Shown here: in pieces, positions 40,701 through 55,700 of the stretch | How positions within the stretch are numbered: position 1 is the first letter of the stretch | How the letters are laid out: each line of letters starts with the position of its first letter | NCBI GenBank assembly: GCA_944989445.1 | Contig: CALYLW010000055.1 | Span: forward strand, 935,001-999,000 | DNA length: 64,000 bases | Source of the DNA: Ampullaceana balthica | Lineage: Eukaryota > Mollusca > Gastropoda > Lymnaeidae | Direction: 5' to 3' | The notes under the pieces: generated by a model | The model's input: only the letters and a program-made list of their open reading frames with translations | Databases searched by the model: none | What the model was told of the DNA's origin: nothing | Made by a program: the position numbers and the translations under genes

Positions 40701-43700
40701 AGGCCAATTTGTATGGCTATGTTTATGCCCGTTTCGGGTGCTTGTCAATGGTTGGGTCTATCATATGTGAGTAGACACATTCCGAGTTACCTGGTTGTAG
40801 GCTTTCCGTCGTTGACCCAGGTGGGTAGCTGGGTCAGTGACACAAACACTGAAATTGACATAGTTCTGTATACAAAAAAAAGTAGGCTTAGAAAAAATTT
40901 GTTTTTAAAGACTTCTTTATATCTTCTTTTTTTATTTTTTAAAAACTTGTACCGTATCGATAAACTGGCATGATGTGGCTTAAACTTTAAAACGTAAAAA
41001 ATCAAGTTTTTCCACTATAAATCCTTTATGTACGAGACATAACTAAAAGAATGTTCCCTATAAAACGCAGCACAAGACCATCCAAAAAATACAAAATTGT
41101 AGTTGTGTCGTAAAACATCTTTAATATAATGCGCACCGATAAGGAATATGTTTATAAAAAGTGTTGTCAATAAAATACGCACCTTATTGCGCGACAGAAA
41201 GGTTGTTCAATATAATACGCACCGCGACGCTCTATCTCAAAAAATAACATGATACATAGGAATAAATAAAATAATCTAAAAATTCAATAATTTAAATACG
41301 GTACATGCGATCGATCTGAAATTTTGATACATAGTTTTTATCATCGGCACGAAACTGCCTGCAAAATTTCAGCTCGCTAGCTTACGAGGAAGTGGGTTAA
41401 AATCGATCCAAAGTTTTGGCGACAAGCAAGCAGACACCACGAGTTAATATAAAGGATTTTAAAAAACAACAACACACAAATAAATTAAGGATAAACGACC
41501 ATTATAGTTAACACCTAGAAATCTCCCCACAGCCTCCAGTGTCATGGTCATACGGCCTTTACGGCTGGCAGAGTAAAACAAGATACAGACTGAGTCAACC
41601 TTGCTAATAGCTGTCATTCGGTTGTCGTAGAGCCTAACTTGCCACTAGCATCCGCACAATTTTTTTTTACAAATAGTTCTGGAATTTCTTTTGGACTTAA
41701 AAGATTTTTGTATAGTGAAAACACAACAAATCTTAATTTGCCTATCTATCTCCCAATGATAGCAAAACTTATCGAAAGTATTCCATAAATTTTACTTCAT
41801 TGTGATAGCAATTTTTAAAAAAATATTATTTAAAAAAATTTTTTTAACAATTCGCACCATAATAATGAATTTTCTATAATATCTTTTTCATCCTCTAAAC
41901 TTGAAAAATATTTTTAAAATCTCAATCGAATGATTTACATTTCGAAATAAATTCCGCTCGAACAACCCCCTTGGTACAAAGTGTCTTCCTCCGTAGATAA
42001 ACGTAGTACAAATTTCCGGTAACCGCATGTTTAGATCACTCCTGGCCCCACCACCGCGGATATAGATCTGTCACGGGATAATTTGATCAGCCTTGGTCCA
42101 TCAAGTTTTGTCAGATCTGACAGCGATTTTAGACGAAAGGTGTTAACAGGTAGCACGCAAATCAGGTGACAAGGAAGTTGACAGGTGAAAAGCGTTGTGA
42201 AGTCGAGGTCTTGTTTATCACACTCATTGAGGCCAGTTTACGGGCGAATCCCATTCAGACATGGCACTGTCGCCCTGGCGTTGTGATAGTTATACACAAG
42301 CGCGTGTCATCAAGCATTGAGGTTGAATTTACGCATGATAGTACACCGAAAGTGTCATGCATAAGATATTTACGCCTGAAAGTATACCGAAGGTGCCGTG
42401 CTTAAGATATTTACGCCTGAAAGTATACCGAAGGTGCCGTGCTTAAGATATTTACGCCTGAAAGTATACCGAAGGTGCCGTGCATAAGATACTTACGCCT
42501 GAAAGTATACAGAAGGTACATGCATTAGATATTGTCTTACACGTAATTCGACAATTTAGAAACTAATCACATGTATTTCATCACTAAGCGACTTGCACAC
42601 GCATCTTTGACATAATACGTAGAACAAAATTATGGCCCATCCATCCTCACACTGCCAAATTTTTAATTTTAACGAGGGTTTAAAGACATCTGTTTCACAT
42701 TTAAGTTAAAAACTCTTAGTCCCTTAAGCAACTGTACTGACAAAAATTCTGATGATTCTTGAGTGTTTAAATTTAAAAAACAAATTTTTAAAAAATTTTC
42801 TGTTGTATCTGGGACTTAATGACTGAAATCTGACGAAGACAAAGTACATCTCTTAATCAATGTTTACAAAAGCTGGTATTTAAAAAAATACAGTTTGCTT
42901 TTTGATTTGGCCAAGTCACCTGGTCCTGCTGTCTACAACATCTACAGGGTCTTTCATTAAGTAAAGGAACTCTTGAACCTGACTCAATACAACTATTAAA
43001 TAAAGTGTTTACCACAACCAATAATTTACTTGATCCTAAAAAGATTTATCTTGTTAAATTCAGTCATGGAGACGAAACAAAAGCGTTTTGAGAAAAAGTG
43101 ATGGAGCAAAGAAATGCTAGCTGAGAATGTCAGAAGCATTTTTCAAGAAAAAGTTCAGTGTGTCTTACTTAATTCAGCAAATAGTGAAGGAATTACTATA
43201 ATAGTTTGTTTTTTCCTCCTTCTTATAAATTCAGTAAACAAAATCCCTGAATCCAAACAAGTCTCTGCCGAATAAACTTCATTTCGGACAACCTTCTGTT
43301 CAAACACCCCAACATCGCCTCGTGCTCTATCCCCAGCAGTATTACTCCTGAACGGTCATCCAAAATGTATTATGGTCTTGTCCACAACAACACGACTCTT
43401 GTCCAGAGTAGGTTTTCCCCAAAGGTCTGAGTAGGCATGAATCTAGGGCCATTAAAATATAGAGAGCGTCTAAATTTAAGAAGACACATTTCTTATGTCA
43501 CTATCTTTAAAGACTAAACATACCTGGCACCATTATTTGTTTGCTTCACACGACTTGAACGTAATCATCATTACATCAAATAAAAGAATAAATAGTCAGT
43601 TATTTATTAAATGCCAGTTAGCTCCATAATTTGAAAGCTTGCGTTTATAAATCCCGATCTATATAATCGGGTGTATGTTTGCATAGTTAATGTCTAAACA

Positions 43701-46700
43701 TCGCGTCTAAGTCTTTATTTGGAGAAAAAACGTTTGAATTAGAGACAGGAAGTCGTCATACTTCTTCAACCACGCACAACACCACATCCATAGCCTCGAG
43801 CTTTCCACCCTAGATTGTGGGACAATTGGACCACCATTATCATGGACGGCAACCTCAATGCCTACTGGCAAACGAACAGACCCCCTGACCACTGCCAATT
43901 AGTCTGGTCATCAACGTTTGAGAAATGGCTGCAGGACACCATATGAAGGCTAGAAAATAATACGCTAATGTAGCTACAAACAAATGTCTCATTGCTGACA
44001 CCCATGGTAACAAATCGATTTCAAATGTCCTGTTAATAAATTTTTGCAATGCTCAACTAAATGGCAGATTCATATTTTAACTAAATTTCTATAAATTAAA
44101 AAAAGAGTTAATAAAAATAATTAATTAGACATAATTTTTTTGTAAAAAGACAAAAACTCTTGTCATTACCAATAAAGTGATGCATGGTACATACAGAACA
44201 CGAAAAAAATACATAAATAAAAAGACTTAAATTAAACTAATCTTTAACCTTTCCATGCGACTCATAACCATGAAATTAGATGCGTCCCTGTCCTCCCCGC
44301 CCCGGAAAAAAACTACTCCCGTACAATAATCATTTCCAGAGACCTTTAAGGCTTAAGTTCAAGTTCGAATGATACACAAATTTAAAAAAAGAAGGGTAGA
44401 GGTGGGGCTAAATTTAAGAAACCACATTGCGTGGCGACGCTAAAAAAACACAATTTACAATTAGTCAAAATAAAATAAAAATATTTACTTAATTAAATAT
44501 CTTATCTTATCAATACAGACGCTGCTTCTGTGCAGAAGATAATTGCGTACACAGACCATGAGAGATGATCTGTTGGCAAGTCATGCAGCGTTCACAGGCC
44601 ACGGCTTTGTGGGTTCCACGCATTACCCAGCCGCCTAACTAGGTACCCATTCGGAGCTGGGTGACTCAGGGACGCCCTAGGCCTCGGGAACAAATCCTTG
44701 CCTTGACATGGATTCGAACCCGTGACCATCGGTGCGCTAGTCGAGCGCGCTGCCACTCGACCACCGCGTCCGTTAATATGCACTGACTGCAGTAGAATTA
44801 AATCAAACATATTTCTGTATTAATGTTAAACTATATTAATACTGACTGACTAACAATGACAGTAACATTCCCCAATGCTGTCGACTCAGGAGGTATGTAG
44901 GCTTCAATGCAGAAACAACAAATAATAAGGGGGATACATTTTTCCCCATGCACTGCTCACTCATTTAATTCCATCAGCATTTCGCTTTGGATTTTGTTAT
45001 CCCCACGTAGAGATGGACAATGTTATGTAATTTTCAGATTAAAACACATGTACGATGCTGACATTGATGCCATCTAATAATGATAAGGATAATATCCAGG
45101 TTAAACAAACAAGGACAATCCAGGTTAAACAAGGACAATGAAGTTTAAACAAGGACAATCCAGTTAAAATGACAACCCAGGTTAAAAAATGACAATCCAG
45201 GTAATCCAGGTTAAACCAGGACAATCCTGTTCAAACCCAGACAATTCCGATCAAACCAATACGTACAGCCTAATTGTTTCAGCACTTGGGGCAATGATGA
45301 CTATTTAGTTAAGCGCCGAAAAAAAAATTCAGTTGAACATAACGTGTTTGAATTTGCCGAAACAAAGCGTATGGAGAAGTGTGTAGAGAATGATAAGTAA
45401 TCGTCCTGCAGTCAGAAGTACATTATTATCGTTTTCACCGTAGTTATGCGTCAATACAATATATGTGAGTGTGGGGGGGGCCTAACAAGTTTTAAATTTA
45501 TCAAATACTTTTTCAACAAGTGTGGGGGCAAAGAGGACGAGGTCGCTGATTGCAAAGGGTCTCACAATTTAACAATAATTTAACGAGGACTTTGTTAAAT
45601 AAAACCCTGGTTGCATTGCCCATTTATAAACGAATCTACCTTATTCTTTGACAGAATATACCACCTGGTCCATCAAGAATTGTACAAACTGGATGAGCAT
45701 TCGCCCCTGACAAGTTCCCACAACAACACACAAAAGACTGGCCCAGGACATATGTACGGGCTCCATTTCCTAGCCGCCCCCACCCCACAATACAAAACAA
45801 ACGTTAAGATATTTTGATGTTATTAAATTGTTTAACAGTAAGGCCCAAGATATCGGAAATTGTGACAGTTTTATCCAATTACTAAAGATTTTAAAATCCC
45901 GCGAGGAAGCCGGGTCCACGGTGGGGAAATTTGAAAAGGAACGGAATTGGGAAGCTAATGGATTAATCAATTCGATGAGAACCTTAAAGTCTAAATGACC
46001 ATTAAAAGCTATAAATATCCTTTCCCATGACTGATGGGGCGATGAATAGAACAAATTAGAGGGGTGGGGCGGGGTAGAGAATGATGATGAGAGTGGGGGG
46101 ATAGAGAGGGAAGGGGGATGGAGAGGAATTGGAGATTAAGTGTCGCATTGATGACAATTAGTCAGCTCCTCTATAATGAGTCAATATACAATTGAGCTTC
46201 GTTTGGAAGCTGATTCTTAGCTATTGTTTGTTTAGTCCGTGCGCGGAAATCGTTAAACGGCAACGAAGGCAGTTGTAATATATTATGGAACAAGAACTGT
46301 TCGCATTAGTTAAACATTTATCAAAACAACGTCCACAAAACTTCACAACAACTCAAGCATTTAAGTTATTACCAGTCTCCGGGAACAACCCAAATTGTAA
46401 ATGATATGAAAACGCCTCCACACAAATCCGCATTTAATGATACACACTATATTGTTTTAATTATCAACACTCAACCGATTTAATAGTCAAGACTCTTTTA
46501 AGCATAAGAGAGCAGATGCCAAAACAAGTTTAAAAAATTCTTGTTTGATCTCAGATGTCATAACTTTATGAAGAGGCTCCTTAAAACAAAATCATACAAA
46601 TTCAGCCTTAAATTAAACAACCCGTAAAAACAAAGTTTTTGACTATAAATCCCTTATATATGGAGCATAACTCGTGAATGTACATCTAAAAGTATTGATT

Positions 46701-49700
46701 TTGTTTCATATAATACGCACCGCGAGACAGACTAGCAAAAACATTTAAATATCGGGAAAATATTATAAAAGTATGTTCAATATAATACGCACCGTGCGAC
46801 AGACTAGCATAAACATGTACATGCTACATAGAGATACATAGAGATAATCTAAAAATTAATTAATTTAATAAAGTACATTCAATCGATATGAAATTTTGAT
46901 AGAATGCATTGTTAGGGGACAAAGGTCTATGTGCAAAATTTCAGCTCGATAGGATACCGGGAAGTGGGTCATGTTTTACTCTTCTTTTTCCGCGGGACCA
47001 CGACAGACACACAAGACGGTCAAGTTAATATAAGGGATTTAAGAAACCTAACGCTGGCATGGTTTATGTTTGGTTCCAATTTAATTAACTAGGCCAGAAG
47101 TCGCATGCCTCCAATTTCTATCGTCAACTATTGAGTTTTCACGGAATATCACATGATATGAAAACTATTTTTATGTAATTTTTAATTAGACTAGATCGAC
47201 TGAAAGCTTTGCACGACATAACTTCCTTGAGGCACCCTGCCACAACAATCCCCCGACCCTTGACTTAAACCCATCTACACATAACTTCCTTGGGGCACCC
47301 TACCACAACAGTCCCCCGACCCTTGAGTTAAACGCATCTACACATAACTTCCTTGGGGCACCCTACCACAACAATTCCTCGACCCTTGAGTTAAAGCTAT
47401 CTACACATAACTTCATTGGGGCACCCTACCACAACAATCCCCCGACCCTCGAGTTAAACCCATCTACACATAACTTCCTTGGGGCACCCTACCACAACAA
47501 TCTCCCGACCCTCGAGTTAAACCCATCTACACATAACTTCCTTGGGGCACCCTACCACAACAATCTCCCGACCCTCGAGTTAAACCCATCTACACATAAC
47601 TTCCTTGGGGCACCCTACCACAACAATTCCCCGACCCTTGAGTTAAACCTATCTACACATAACTTCCTTGGGGCACCCTACCACAACAATCCCCCGACCC
47701 TCGAGTTAAACCCATCTACACATAACTTTCTTGGGGCACCCTACCACAACAATCTCCCGACCCTCGAGTTAAACCCATCTATACATAGCTTCCTTAGGGC
47801 ACCCTACCACAAGCAGCTCCCGACCCTCGAGTTAAACCCATCTACAAGTATAACACGCGACACTGTAGGTTCCTTAAGGCAGAGATCAATACAAGAAAAC
47901 AAGTCGAGACTTTCATTGACAGGTCTCCACCACTTCAAGGAGAGGCCCCGATGGAAGGGCGGGTCGGTGGGCTGGAGACGGGTTTACTTTGTGGGGAGCA
48001 GCTCATTAAGATAGGGCTCTGTCATTGCGAGGACAGGCATTTTATATATTACAGGATTTACCACAGAGTTGCAGGACCTAGATCACGTCACCTGATTATG
48101 AATGTGGGGTTGCGCCCCTGAAGCTGCATGAGTCGTAAAGCGGTAAAACTGTTTTTTGTTGTTGTTTTTTTCTTTTTCTGTTTGTTCAAAAATATGTGTT
48201 GTCAGATTGAAGTGTTTTCCATGAGTGGGTGCAATAATTCTGAGAAGATGGATGTTTAAAGTGTTTTTTTTTAAAAAAAAGTATTAATTTGTAATGAAAT
48301 AAATATATTTTTATAAGAAAAAAAGAGTTATCAGAAGAAGAAAAAAGGATTGTTAAGCAATCTTAGAAGTTGTTGCCAAGAAGACTGCACGTTGTAAATA
48401 TCGACTGCTTGTTAACAATTAATCTCTACCATGAGAAATGGGCCACTTCCATATAGCATGTGGTATGTGTGGTGAACACACAAAAATTATTTGCAAAAGT
48501 TTAGATGAGTACTCGCCGTGATAAAAAAAATATTTCCATTAATTTATTATAATTAATTTGCGCACAGACTAAAAGACATTACTAAAAAATTAATTATCAT
48601 TAATAATTAATAAAGATATATAGTTAAAAAATTAGAAGAATCTCGACAAAAATACGTTATCCTATATCCCTTCAAATGTCATTTTAATCTCCATGGAAAA
48701 TTATTTCTTAAAATTTCTTAAATTAATTTAACCGCAATACATAATGGCTCCATTTCGTGGGCTGGAAGCCTAAGCTCTAGAAATTGTATTATGAATTATG
48801 CCAAGATGCTTAGGAGTCAAAATTATTTCTTTTTAGACTTTCCAAAATCAACATATAAAAAACAGATATGTTAAAAACTCCATTTTTTCTCTTCTAATAT
48901 TTGAAACGAATCTCTGGTCACAAGTTATTAGGAATATTGTTTAACAAATATTTTGTTTAGTGGTTGATTCCAAGCAAGAGGAAACAATAAAAATCAACTG
49001 ATAAATGTTTTCAAATATTACCCAACTTTATCTTTAACACACTATTAGCTATAGCTGTCCATTTCTATATACATACATAAGCCGTGACAAATCAAGCAAC
49101 TGGTAGCAACTGACTCTGATTAACTTCAAAATTGAGAAGCTAATGGATTAATTGCTTTAAAAAAAATCATTTATACACAATGAGAATTAAACAACTATAA
49201 GAATCAAGTTAGTTTTGTTTAAGTAGCCTAATATTTATTTTACAATTAGATTTATCACTGTCGAGAAATCCTGGAATGCAGAAAACTACATTGCCGTTTG
49301 TCCAGGATAAGCAACACCGCTGGAAATGAGAAACCCAATGAATAATAGATAAAAAAAATACAGGCTATTACGGGCGGGGTTAGGCTGACGATTGATGCGG
49401 ATCGCATGATGCTCACGAACCGAGTTATGTCCTATGAGCAATTTGTGGACAAGGATGGGGGACGGCTATTTTGACATTCACCCATGGGCCGCATGTGGGG
49501 CACGACATCTACACGAGTTTAGATAATGACCAACTGTTTCCGAGTGAATGGCCCCTAGTAGAATTAACGGCACTTATTGGTTCACAGAAGTACTTACTGG
49601 TTTGTTATCAGTGATGGTTTCCTTTCTTTCATGACCTACAGGTTAAAATCTAACAAACAAATATCAGCAAGGCGGGGATTTATTAAATCCCTTATATTAA

Positions 49701-52700
49701 CTTCGAAATCTTGTCTCTCTGTCTGTCATCATCTATGTCGTGATCTCTGTCGTTCGCGGGCGGGCAGAAAAACAAAAGTAAATAAAACAAACCCGTAAAA
49801 ACAAAGTTTTTGACTATAAATCCCTTATATATGAGTCATACCTAAGAGTAATGATTATTTTCAAACGCGACAAGCATTTACAGACTGAATCTGTCTTAAC
49901 TCAACTTTGCTTCATAACCCTAGGGGAGACGGGGGGACCGAGTTCAGCATGACACGTAAAATGTAAACAAAAGCACGCCGGTACTTCGATGGGTCAACGT
50001 CAAAGCGTCAACTCAAACTCTCACGTGGGAGAAAAAACCAATAACAAACCCTGAATTTGAATTACATACGTTATATAAGGATAAACTAAAAATGCATTAA
50101 TTTATTTACAGTATGTTCGATCGATCTGAAATTTTGATACGATGCATTGTTAGGTGACACGGATCATTGTGCCAAATTTCAGCTCGATCGCATGACGGGA
50201 AGTGGGTCATTTTTTACTTTTGTTTTTCCGCCCGCCCAAGACAGAGATCACGACAGAACGACAGAGAGAGAGAGATGACGACAGAGACGGCCGTGAAGTT
50301 AATATAAGGGATTTAAAAATGACACACTTCCCGTGATGCTATCGAGCTGAAATTTGGCACATAGACTCGTGTCACCTAACAATGCATCGTATCAAAATTT
50401 CAGATCGATCGAACGTACCGTAATTAAATTAATGCATTTTAGTATATCTCTATATATCATATGTAGTTAAATTTCACAGTTAGTTGTTTTTCTTCCACGT
50501 GCCAGTTGAGTTCACGCGTTGACGCCACCCATCGATGTCCACACCCCCTCTACCCTTCCCCCGGTTTTAAAGCCAGGGGATATCAGTCGGTGTCAGTCTG
50601 TAAATGTTTGTCGCGTTTGAACATAATCAATACTTTTAGTTATGTCTCATATATAAGGGATTTATAGTCAAAAACTTTGTTTTTACGAGGTTGTTTAATT
50701 TTATTATTATTCTTTATCTAAAGGCCCCCGAAAAATGTATTGGTCATTCTAGCTCCTACATAGGTTGTGTACGTTCAAGATGTTTCTGTGCTATTAAACA
50801 GGTCACATGCACTGGTCGCCAACAATACTTTTTTTAATGCAGAGGGGAAAAAATTTAGTTTAACTAAATTGGATCATGATCTAATTCTGCATTTTAAGAA
50901 AATGATACAACGAAGAAATCGTTTTAAATCTCACCCACGCAGATCAGGATGATTTAAGAAACGGGATTTTTATAATGAACTTTAAGGCCGTAAAAAACAA
51001 GAAATTAAACTAGATACGAGTTAAGAGAGCAGTCATATAATTATCCGTCAAACTTAATTGGCCAATGAATGACTTCAGAAACGTCAATTAATTCTAACGG
51101 TTACACGCCCACCAAAATTTGAGAAGTGGTTAATGGAACTGACAAGTCTCTCACACACACACACAAAGCCAGTTGTCAAGAGCAGCGAACTAGTGACCAG
51201 TCACATCTTAAGTCAATGGTTTAGAAATAAGGACATCTTTTGTATGGCCGGTATTCTTCGGGGACTTCATGCAATGTGAGTTGGCGAGATGAAGAATTAT
51301 TTAATGTCATTTATATTTTTGTATTAATGACTTGAGAAGTGCATTTGGTTGAATTTTCGACTGCCAGCAGGTTAGATTCAGACTATGCCGCTGTCGCTTA
51401 AAAATAAGACGAAAAAAGCAAATAACCAAAACGCCACTTTAGGATGTATGCATTCTATACGCATCTCTCGGCAACCAGTACTACCAGTGTCGCATAATTT
51501 ATAGGCGTCATTTTATTTACGCCAAGACTTTTAATTATTTCCTCATCTAATCCTAACGAGTTTGTAGGGCAGTAGATCCTCACGGCTTCTGTGAGTCTGG
51601 TGGCCACTGGGTTCATGACTATAGGGCGCACATTAGATTAAGCGGAAGAACTGCTTTGAAAATCAATAGACATTGTGAGATGTGGACCGTGATTGCCTGA
51701 ACTTGTAGAAAAGCATGGGTCGATACATCAATAGCTTAAAACGAGCACCCCGTCGTAATTTTTTTTCTTCTTCTAATGTTGAATGTTATGATTGATTTAT
51801 TGCGGAATTTCTACAAATATCAAAAGACAGAAACAGTATGGATAAAAACTAACATAACTAGTAACAACTACAGGCATAATACTATACACACATTGGTGGA
51901 GCGGTTCATCGATTATCACCCCTTCTGGCTGCATACGACTGTTTAAGTAGAGCGCTTCTTTTATTTTACTTCTTAAATGTGCTGTAATGAGTTGTCATTT
52001 CTCATTTCGTAATCCCCATCAACGGATGACTGTCTATAACAGATGGTTTTGAATGATCTTACAGTTATTGATATACTCCATTAGCTGTCTAATGGGTTGT
52101 GTAAGGGAGAAGAAATTTTGTATGTGCTCTATATTAAAATTTCAAAACAATTTTTTTAATGAAATGTTATTACGTTTATTTGATTAAAGAGTATATACCT
52201 ACAGTGGCCAAACTGCGGTTCGCGAGCCACATGCAGCTCTTCTGTGTTCACATTACGGCTCCCGAAAAATTTATGAATTTAGAACTTTGAAATATCAATA
52301 TACATAATTCCCGTTGTCTGTATGGATGTAATGCTGTTAGGTGGCGCTGCGATCGATTTTGTTTTATAGTGCTACTAATTTTAGAAAGCGGCGCACCAAA
52401 TTACTGCACCAAAAATAACCCTTTTCGATCGTTCCGCATAAAATTGTTCAATATGATAATAAATTAATCAAATAAAAATAAATTAAATTAATTAAAGTTC
52501 TGTATTACGTTATTTTTTTAATCTGATATGTATTTATTTTGAAAACTTCCGTCATTTTTGACGGGTGATACACTAGTATAACATAATTTTTAAAAATGAA
52601 TTATTATTTTTAATGACCGAAACAAGGGTTTGGGAAAAAAATCTCTGCTTGATTTAAATTTAAAAAGTTGAAGGAAGAATTAGTTTCTGGTTAGTTGGTG

Positions 52701-55700
52701 AATTGTTGGTTCTGTTATGTTTGGTTTTTTTTGTTGTAAAATCAGCATTTCGAAGTATTTTACCATCGCTATGAGCTCTAATAAAGTTAGACACAGTGGT
52801 ACTGACCAAGGCAGGTCTCCCCAGCATATTCACACTCCTGGTGCAGTCCCAGCTTCGTTGGGCAGGGCACGTGGTCCGAATGCCAGACGAGAGACTGCCA
52901 AAGAGACTCTTCTATGGCGAGCTCCAGCATGGCCAGCGGTCCCACGGTGGGCAAAAGAAACGCTACAAAGACACACTGAAAGTCTCACTGAAAGCGTTTG
53001 CCATCAACCCAGACACGTGGGAACTTGCTGCAAAGGACCGTTCCACCTGGCGTTCTTCCATCCACGAAGGTGCCAAGTCATGTGAGGCAAACAGGATCAC
53101 CTCCGCAGAAAAGAAGAGGCAAGCCCGAAAGGCCCGTGCTGTGAACCCTCCTGGAGATGTCCCACTCGTCCCTTGTCCCTTCTGTTCCCGAACCTTCCGT
53201 GCTAGGATCGGCCTCATCAGCCATCTGCGCACGCACAAACAAAGCCATTCCCAGCAACCCTCGGATGACTAGAGTGGTCTTCGTCGAATCGACGGACGAA
53301 CAACAACAAACAATAAAGTTAGTAACTTATTATTTAAAACTTTACGTCAAATATAGCGACAAGTTGCAGAAAATGTAAACTACAGAACAAAATAGAAGTT
53401 TCCCACCAAGTGGGAAGAGGGCTTCGCATTTATCTATAATATATGCGATAAGCCTTCTTTTGCCAAAAGCTTCAACTGCAAGTTAACTGCAAGCAAATTA
53501 CTAAGCTATCAATTTGAAGTGACACTATCAAAAAGTCATGAAGAGTTTTCATCGCAGTATCCACTGCATCTGAATTAAGAAAAATCAAGCTTGCTGAGTT
53601 GAAGTCTGGAATGTGTAAGCAGCAGACACTACTTTCTGCTTTCAGCAAAAGAGGTGTCACTTTAACTGAGGCAAGTTATCACATCGCTTGTAATATTGCT
53701 CGTGCTTAACAACCTTGTGCTGATGGGGAATTAATTAAGAAAAATATTAAGGAGTAATTTTTATATTAGATCAAAATAATTCCAGACTTTGGCGACTGAT
53801 AACACAAATTGCAATGAATCTTTACACTCCACAATGAAGTTCATAAAATCAAAGTACAGAGATGTAACCAGTAGCCAGCATAATAATTTCTTCGCACCAC
53901 AACCAATGTTCCCTTTAAGCTGCGTCAATGCGCGGCCGCGCAGATATCTGACAACTGCCGCGTAGCAGTTTTGGATTACCGCGCAGCAAACTTGGCAAAA
54001 TAGTGCACAAAAATGGATGCTGTTCAACTTTGCACACGAGTTGTTTTACTTTGCAGACAGATCAGCGAACCTTAGAGGTTACATTGACCACAACTACTTG
54101 ATACCAACCAGATTTAAAGAAACTTGCTAGTAGTTCAAAGGCTTCTCAGCAGAGTGATACCAATTAATGTTCACTACAATTATGAAGCCGCATCTATTTT
54201 TATTTCTATCCGTCTCTATTCATAAATTTTACAGTTTTAAATATATGTTAATTATGTAACTGAAATTTGTTCAACATACGGGTAGGGTTAAAACAACTTA
54301 AAATATTTAAATAATTGAATTTGAAAAAACCATTCATTTAAAATAAATAAATCCCTAAAGCAATTTTTGATTGCGAGTGTGTGTGGTCGTGAACCATAGC
54401 GCTTCAATGCGGCTCTCACCGATTGTTTAAATTTTAAAAATGGCTCTCAGATACTGCAGGTCTGGCCACCCCTGGTATGTACTCTGAGACGTAACTCGTG
54501 ACTGAGAAGCTCGGGCCGGGCGAACACGTTTACAGCCCCTTCCACAAACACACAGCACATACTTAAAAAATATATAAAAAATTATCCGCACTTGGCCAAT
54601 CATAAATCTGTCCGTGTAAGGGGCAAAAATTAACCGTCCCGGGTTACTACCTCCTCCGCCCCTCTTGCAATAACGCCCCTGTATACACTGACAGGCGCTT
54701 TGATGGCCAGTTGTTCCCCATACTGCCAGCTTGAAATTAATGTAAGGCACAGGGGCGGACATGACGGATTCAATCGATTATTTCAGTTTCTGCGCCGCGA
54801 GCACAAAGTAGTCAATGAAAATAGATTAGCATCAATCAAGAGAAAACTAGAATTGCAAGGCGTACTGCAGTAAACCAAGTAATAATAATAATAATAAAAA
54901 TAATAATAATAATAATAAATTGATAATTTATATAGCGCTGTATCCAAGTAAGGAACTGGGCTCACCGCGCTTTACATGAAGGTATTAACATACATATAAG
55001 TAGTAAATTAGCATTCATACCATAACAACCACATTAATTACAGTAAATGGCACAAAAAGCAACGTTAATCATTAAAAGAATAGTTGTTTCATTAATTTGG
55101 AAAATAAATTTGGAAAAGATGACAATGTGCCTTAAGTGCAGTCTTGAAGGACTTGGTTGTTTGAATACTACGGATTCTACGAAGTAAAACAAAAGAAGAA
55201 CTACAGTAAAGATGGTACTCTGGCATTTACTGTGCCGTCTTGGCATAACAACGTGTGCCTGCAAACGCAAGAAAGAATACAATGACCTTCCAATTAACCC
55301 GTTTTCATTCAAGAATAAACGAGTCAATTGTGTAAATTTAGTTAAAAATTCAGATTAAAACGCCATTTAAATTTATTTTTATGTGGTAAACGTGTACTTT
55401 TTTTTTATTAATGAAAGGCATGTGTAAACTCACATCTTTTGTTATGCATTTTGTTTACAACTTTGTTCCATGATTTAACACTTGTTGCTTCTTTACAGAG
55501 ATGCGAAAAATAGCAGGCATGAGTTTAAAACAATCGTAGCTTTCAATAATAAACCTGTTAGTCTGTTAGCCTTGAAGGTTTTAGATTCGTCCAACAATTT
55601 ATAAGTCGTGTTTGTGCTGCATCTTGGAGATACTATAGCCACCACACCACGCCTTCCACATTAATTATTTAACAGAATTAGGATAGGAGAAATGTGTGCG

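Larger units (their letters stand above)
52199..54474 (+). mobile_element. hAT transposon remnant with nested insertions
   Basis: Ends are acagtggccaaactgcggtt and, inverted, caggggtggccagacctgca, flanked by gtatatac (52191-52198) and gtatgtac (54475-54482). Inside, frame 53581-53708 reads [20 protein letters not shown] then [20 protein letters not shown], which resembles ZBED/GTF2IRD2-type hAT transposases. The frame is broken by stops, so the element is dead. It holds a LINE fragment (52791-53311) and a MITE (53904-54086). Confidence 0.82.

Noticed and set aside
44501..44772. Functional tRNA gene
   Set aside because: Boxes A and B are present but the sequence continues into a SINE body and tail shared with 13854-14142; no closed cloverleaf ends.
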